NCBI GenBank assembly: GCA_050295355.1
Contig: JBNKPL010000097.1
Location: 1 to 8,517, forward strand
Direction of reading: 5' to 3'
Origin: CBFDBF01 sp050295355
GTDB lineage: Bacteria > Pseudomonadota > Gammaproteobacteria > Chromatiales > Chromatiaceae
DNA: 8,517 nt
Under the pieces are notes generated by a model. The model saw only the letters and a program-made list of their open reading frames with translations, was not told the DNA's origin and ran no database searches. The position numbers and the translations under genes are program-made. Positions 5,041-8,517 of this stretch are shown piece after piece. Position 1 is the first letter of the stretch, and each line of letters opens with the position of its first letter.

Positions 5041-6629
5041 TGGCACTGCATACACGATTGATTGCACCGCTCGTCACAGCGCTTTTGCTGACCGGCTGCG
5101 GCGGAGGGATTCCCACCCGCTATGCGGACGACCGCCTCGTCGCGCTCAACACCGACGAGCGCTTCCTGGTGGATCACCAGGTGCGGGACGCCCGCTATCA
5201 GGACATCGACGGCCTCCCCCATATCAAGGTCGACTATCCGTTACGTCTGCGCATTCCAGAATACGATCAACAACCGGGCATGGCGGAGAAGAAGTCCTTC
5301 ATCCGCGGTTTCCTGCAACAGGGTGCGGCCCTGAGCAACCGCTATGCGGAGAGCGCCGTGCGGCATATCCCGCGTGATGAGGTGGACCACTTCAACCAGA
5401 CCACCTTCGGCGATGCAACACCCGCCGACAGCGAACCCTACGGACTCTTTTTTGATGCCTATCAGCGCAACACACAACAGAAGCTGACCGCGGAGCTGGA
5501 AAAACTGGAACAGCTGCCGAGCGCCGAGGCGGTGGATCAGTACTGGCAGCGGCTGGTGGAGAATATCGACGAATCCATCATGACCAAAGGCCGGGCCAAG
5601 CGCATGTGGGAAACGGCGCTGATGGTCCCCTTCACCAAGGGCTGGGTGCAGTACCACGCCATGACCGACGACCGCGGCCCCCATGTGCCGAAGTTCGACG
5701 CCACCCGGGTCTACTCACCGCCCCCGGGCACCTGGAACGCGGAGACCGACCCCTCTGAACTGGAGGGCTGGGCACTGCTGGAGTACTACGCCCCGGTCAT
5801 CACCCAGGAACATGTAACCGCGCCCGCCTACGACCCCAAGGCGGACTACTTCGGCGCCGTCTATCTGCAGGGTGACACCCTGGACGAGGCCCGGCCCGGC
5901 GTGGACGGCGACCAACCGGCCATCTACGCCTACCTGGCCACCCGTCCCATCCAGGGCGTCATGACCAAGCAACTGGTCTATGTACTCTGGTACCCGGAAC
6001 ATCCGCCGATGAAATCCAACGATCCCGAAGCGGGCCCCATGGAGGGCTGGACCTTCCGCATCACCCTCAACCCGGACAACCGCCCCCTGGCCTACGAATC
6101 GGTATCCAACTGCGGCTGCTACCACAAGATCTTCCCCACCGACCACCTGGAGCGCTGGAGCCGCGAGGAGCATGGCGAGCCCCTGGACGGCATGGTGTTC
6201 TCCCTGGAACAGGATGTGTCCGGCATCCAGCCCGCGGTGCCCGAGACGGTCACCAGCCCGGACGGCAAACCACGGCCGGTCCATCTCTACTACTCCGCCG
6301 GTCACCACCAGCTGATCACGGTGCGGCAGACGCCCATCGCCATGCAGGGTGAGCGCATGGAATCCAATTACCAGTTGCTGCCCTACGAGCGGCTGGAGAA
6401 CCTCCCCTTCAACGGATACCTGGCCAGCCTGTTCGGCGAAGACGGCCTGGTGCGGGAGGCCCACCGCCCCGAGTGCGACCTGCTGAAATCCACCGGCCTC
6501 TACCATGCCGGCCATCCGCGCCAGCGCGAGACCCAGATGGTCAACTTCGACGAACAGGTGTTCGACGATCCCAAGCTTCTGGAAACCTATCTGCGGCTGC
6601 CGAGCCGCGCCTTTGGACGCAAATTTTGA
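5040..6629 (+). CDS. Large lipoprotein of unknown function with NCGCYH motif
   Basis: 529 residues. The signal peptide ends in the lipobox LTGC (17-20), so Cys20 should be lipidated; Gly at +2 gives no inner-membrane retention signal, pointing to the outer membrane. There are no other membrane segments. I do not recognise a named domain. Visible landmarks are a helical region rich in charged residues (about 80-190), a region rich in aromatic residues (YYAPVITQE, DYFGAVYLQGD, IYAYLATRP, KQLVYVLWYPEHPP, about 249-323), then GWTFRITLNPDNRPLAYESVSNCGCYHKIFP, in which Cys358, Cys360 and His362 look like metal or disulfide residues, and GHHQ (421-424) and YHAGHPR (488-494) near the C-terminus. Cys479 is the only other cysteine of the mature part besides Cys20, 358 and 360. 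ATG 5040 overlaps the preceding stop by one base, and the gene's own TGA overlaps the TTG of the next gene. Confidence 0.85.
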   Translation: MALHTRLIAPLVTALLLTGCGGGIPTRYADDRLVALNTDERFLVDHQVRDARYQDIDGLPHIKVDYPLRLRIPEYDQQPGMAEKKSFIRGFLQQGAALSNRYAESAVRHIPRDEVDHFNQTTFGDATPADSEPYGLFFDAYQRNTQQKLTAELEKLEQLPSAEAVDQYWQRLVENIDESIMTKGRAKRMWETALMVPFTKGWVQYHAMTDDRGPHVPKFDATRVYSPPPGTWNAETDPSELEGWALLEYYAPVITQEHVTAPAYDPKADYFGAVYLQGDTLDEARPGVDGDQPAIYAYLATRPIQGVMTKQLVYVLWYPEHPPMKSNDPEAGPMEGWTFRITLNPDNRPLAYESVSNCGCYHKIFPTDHLERWSREEHGEPLDGMVFSLEQDVSGIQPAVPETVTSPDGKPRPVHLYYSAGHHQLITVRQTPIAMQGERMESNYQLLPYERLENLPFNGYLASLFGEDGLVREAHRPECDLLKSTGLYHAGHPRQRETQMVNFDEQVFDDPKLLETYLRLPSRAFGRKF

Positions 6630-7336
6630 TCGAGGAACATTTCCAGATCGCCACCACGGACGGCCTGCAGCTGGAGGCCCGGCTCGCCTATGGTGAGGAG
6701 CTCGCCTCGCCCCGGGCCAAGATCCTGCTCTGCCCGCCCCACCCCTTCCTCGGCGGCGACATGGAGAACAACGTGTTGCGCGGGCTCTGCGAAGCGCTGG
6801 CCGGGGCGGAGTTCGCGGTGCTGCGCTTCAACTACCGGGGCATCGGCGGCAGCGAGACGGACCGCGACCTGAAACAGGACGAGGCGCTGTTCTGGCAGGA
6901 CTCCAGCTGCCCGGACTACGAGGCCAAGATGCACCAGGACACCTATGCGGTGAAGGAGTGGTTTCTCGGCCTGGAGGCGGAGACACCCTTTTATATCACC
7001 GGCTACTCCTACGGCTGCCTGCCCGCGATGGACCTCGCCGCCGCGGAGGCGCGCATCGAACGCTGCGCGCTCATCGCCCCGCCCCTGGCGAAATGGGCCA
7101 TCGACCCCGGCCTGCTGACCCACGCGAAACCGAAGGGGCTGTTCTATGCCCCCGATGACTTCGCCTGCCCGGCGGAGCGCATAAACGAGCTTTACGAACA
7201 GATAGCGGAGCCGAAACAGCTCATCATGATCGACGGGGGCGAACACTTCTTCGTCGGCAACGAAGCCGCGCTGGCGCATGAAGTCACCAGCTTTTTTGCC
7301 TCCGCGACGGAAGCGCAGGAGCGCCACTGTGCCTAA
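6626..7336 (+). CDS. Alpha/beta hydrolase with TTG start
   Basis: 236 residues, cytoplasmic, alpha/beta hydrolase fold of the small group with an HPF/HPH-GG-x-M signature (COG2945-like). Landmarks: CPPHPFLGGDMENN (36-49), FNYRGIGGSE (68-77) and the nucleophile elbow GYSYG (126-130, Ser128). The likely acid is Asp177 or Asp178 (APDDF), and the base is His207 (GGEHFF), so the triad looks complete. Substrate unknown. The start is inferred as TTG 6626, overlapping the lipoprotein stop (TTGA); the open frame upstream lies inside the lipoprotein gene and is not protein-like, and no ATG or GTG occurs at a suitable place. The SD is weak (GGA at 6614-6616), consistent with translation by coupling. The end overlaps mqnD by 8 bp. 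Placement directly before mqnD hints at a link with menaquinone metabolism, which is inference only. Confidence 0.83.
   Translation: MIEEHFQIATTDGLQLEARLAYGEELASPRAKILLCPPHPFLGGDMENNVLRGLCEALAGAEFAVLRFNYRGIGGSETDRDLKQDEALFWQDSSCPDYEAKMHQDTYAVKEWFLGLEAETPFYITGYSYGCLPAMDLAAAEARIERCALIAPPLAKWAIDPGLLTHAKPKGLFYAPDDFACPAERINELYEQIAEPKQLIMIDGGEHFFVGNEAALAHEVTSFFASATEAQERHCA
7317..7321 (+). promoter_or_regulatory. Shine-Dalgarno of mqnD
   Basis: AGGAG, seven bases before GTG 7329, inside the end of the hydrolase gene. It identifies GTG 7329 as the mqnD start and rejects the ATG at 7278, whose first residues (basic, proline-rich) do not belong to the family. Confidence 0.85.
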
Positions 7337-8153
7337 GCAGATCACTCTGGCCTACTCCCCCTGCCCCAACGACACCCACCTGTTCGGGGCCATCGCCTGC
7401 GGCCGCTTGCAACTAAAGGATCACCCCCTGGAGATCCATCTCCACGACATCCAGGAGCTCAACAACCGGGCCTTGCAGGGTGAATACGACATCAGCAAGG
7501 TCTCCTTCTCCTGCTATCTGCGGATACAGCGGGAGTACCGTCTGCTGAACGTGGGTGCGGCCCTCGGCTTCGGCAACGGCCCGCTGCTGCTCAGCGCGGA
7601 CCCCGTCCTCGGCTGGGCCGATCTCGCGCAACAGCAGATCCTGTTTCCCGGCGAGATGACCACCGCCTACCTGCTGTTCCGGCTGCTGGTCCCGGAATCG
7701 CCAACCGCCAACCACCACTTCGCGCCCTACCACGAGATCATGCCGCGGGTGGCCGCGGGCGAATTCGGCGTGGGCGCCGTCATCCATGAATCCCGTTTCA
7801 CCTACCAACAACAGGGTCTGCACCGCATCGCCGACCTCGGCGAACGGTGGGAGTGCGAGACCGGCCTGCCCCTTCCCCTGGGTTGCTGTGTCATGCGCCA
7901 TGAACTCTATGAACGCATCGGCCCCGAGTTCGAGGCCCTGCTGCTGCAGAGCATGGAGATCAGCGCCCGGGGGGATGCGCAGATCCAGGACTACACCCGG
8001 CAACACGCCGTCGAACTGGAAGCGGATGTGCTCCAAAGCCACATCCAACTGTACGTGAACCGCTACAGCCGGGACCTGGGCACCGATGGCCGGCAGGCCG
8101 TGGAGACCCTGCGGCAGCGGGCGGCAGACATGGGGATTCTCAGCCATGACTGA
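7329..8153 (+). CDS. mqnD: 1,4-dihydroxy-6-naphthoate synthase MqnD
   Basis: 274-residue enzyme of the futalosine pathway to menaquinone; it converts cyclic dehypoxanthinyl futalosine to 1,4-dihydroxy-6-naphthoate. It has the periplasmic-binding-protein-like fold shared with MqnA, but its motifs are those of MqnD: LAYSPCPNDTHLFGAIACG (7-25), DISKVSFSCY (54-63), GFGNGPLLLS (80-89), PGEMTTAYLLFRLL (107-120) and GAVIHESRFTYQQQGL (149-164), with His153 matching the conserved His of IHESRFTY that is thought to be catalytic. No signal peptide, normal length. The GTG start is supported by an AGGAG seven bases upstream. It overlaps the hydrolase stop by 8 bp and the next gene by 8 bp. Most Gammaproteobacteria make menaquinone by the Men pathway or not at all, so the gene marks an unusual lineage or a transfer; its base composition is like that of its neighbours. 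Confidence 0.93.
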   Translation: MPKQITLAYSPCPNDTHLFGAIACGRLQLKDHPLEIHLHDIQELNNRALQGEYDISKVSFSCYLRIQREYRLLNVGAALGFGNGPLLLSADPVLGWADLAQQQILFPGEMTTAYLLFRLLVPESPTANHHFAPYHEIMPRVAAGEFGVGAVIHESRFTYQQQGLHRIADLGERWECETGLPLPLGCCVMRHELYERIGPEFEALLLQSMEISARGDAQIQDYTRQHAVELEADVLQSHIQLYVNRYSRDLGTDGRQAVETLRQRAADMGILSHD

Positions 8154-8517
8154 TTTCTCCTGCTGCATCCTCTTCGCCACGCACATGGAGGCGGCGCCGC
8201 TCATCGACGCCCTCGCGGCCACCCCTGCGAAACAGGAACATCGCTTTACCGCCCACCTGGACGGCCAGCCGCTGCTGATCCAGATCACGGGCATGGGTCC
8301 TGAGGCGGTAAAGAGCACCCTGGACCGCCTGTTCGCCGATGTTCAGATCGACCGGGTGATCAACGCGGGCATCGCCGGGGCCTTGCACGAATCTATGCAG
8401 ATCGGTGCAGTGCATGAAATCGAATGCACCGCCATGGCCGATACGGAGAAACCGCACTGGATTCCCGTGGCGCATAAGGGAGACGCCAAGCGTCTGCTCA
8501 GCGTGCCCAACCCCCTG
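8146..8517 (+). CDS. mqnB: Probable futalosine hydrolase MqnB (N-terminal part, cut by window end)
   Basis: The first 124 residues are present and the frame is open to the window edge. The sequence belongs to the nucleoside phosphorylase/nucleosidase superfamily: ILFATHMEAAPLIDAL (8-23) with the conserved early Glu, ITGMGPEAV (47-55), and VINAGIAGALHESMQIGAV (71-89). In the futalosine pathway MqnB cleaves futalosine to dehypoxanthinyl futalosine and hypoxanthine, two steps before MqnD. The subfamily assignment rests mainly on the adjacent mqnD, because methylthioadenosine/SAH nucleosidases and other phosphorylases share these motifs and the purine-specificity region is missing. ATG 8146 overlaps the mqnD stop by 8 bp; a GGGGA nine bases upstream is a modest SD. 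Confidence 0.78.
   Translation, partial: MTDFSCCILFATHMEAAPLIDALAATPAKQEHRFTAHLDGQPLLIQITGMGPEAVKSTLDRLFADVQIDRVINAGIAGALHESMQIGAVHEIECTAMADTEKPHWIPVAHKGDAKRLLSVPNPL

Noticed and set aside
5715..6515. 266-codon minus-strand open frame opposite the lipoprotein gene
   Set aside because: The plus-strand frame has a signal peptide, a lipobox and coupled neighbours; the minus product is Gly/Val-rich with no motif.
7413..8318. 301-codon minus-strand open frame opposite mqnD/mqnB
   Set aside because: Antisense shadow; both plus-strand proteins have clear family motifs over the same bases.

Overview
The window looks like chromosomal DNA of a GC-rich gammaproteobacterium. The basis is the gene order thiD-thiE-hemL, the protein sequences, and dispersed intergenic repeats (a GTAGGAG REP-like hairpin, a CACAGAG inverted repeat, a C-rich/G-rich hairpin) that I associate with free-living, often sulfur-oxidising members of that class. 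This placement is an inference. No tRNA, rRNA, CRISPR array, insertion sequence or phage gene is visible.

Layout. Positions 1-128 hold two copies of a 51-bp-period tandem repeat and then a rho-independent terminator. Positions 150-1115 carry two minus-strand genes: an A-type iron-sulfur carrier of the ErpA/IscA family, and upstream of it a DUF5063 protein. After a 181-bp divergent gap, positions 1297-4133 carry a plus-strand cofactor cluster: thiD and thiE (thiamine phosphate synthesis) and hemL (last step to 5-aminolevulinate, the tetrapyrrole precursor). Positions 4134-4434 contain no gene but hold nested repeats.

Positions 4435-8517 form one tightly packed plus-strand operon in which all four junctions overlap by 1 to 8 nt. 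It encodes an exported protein with a possible cysteine-less thioredoxin-like fold, a 529-residue lipoprotein of unknown function with an NCGCYH motif, a cytoplasmic alpha/beta hydrolase that starts with TTG, MqnD, and the first 124 residues of a probable futalosine hydrolase (MqnB). MqnD and MqnB belong to the futalosine route to menaquinone, which is uncommon in Gammaproteobacteria.

The best lead for new biology is this last operon: two envelope proteins and a hydrolase, none with a known role here, translationally coupled to futalosine-pathway enzymes. The rest is ordinary cofactor metabolism (Fe-S, thiamine, heme).
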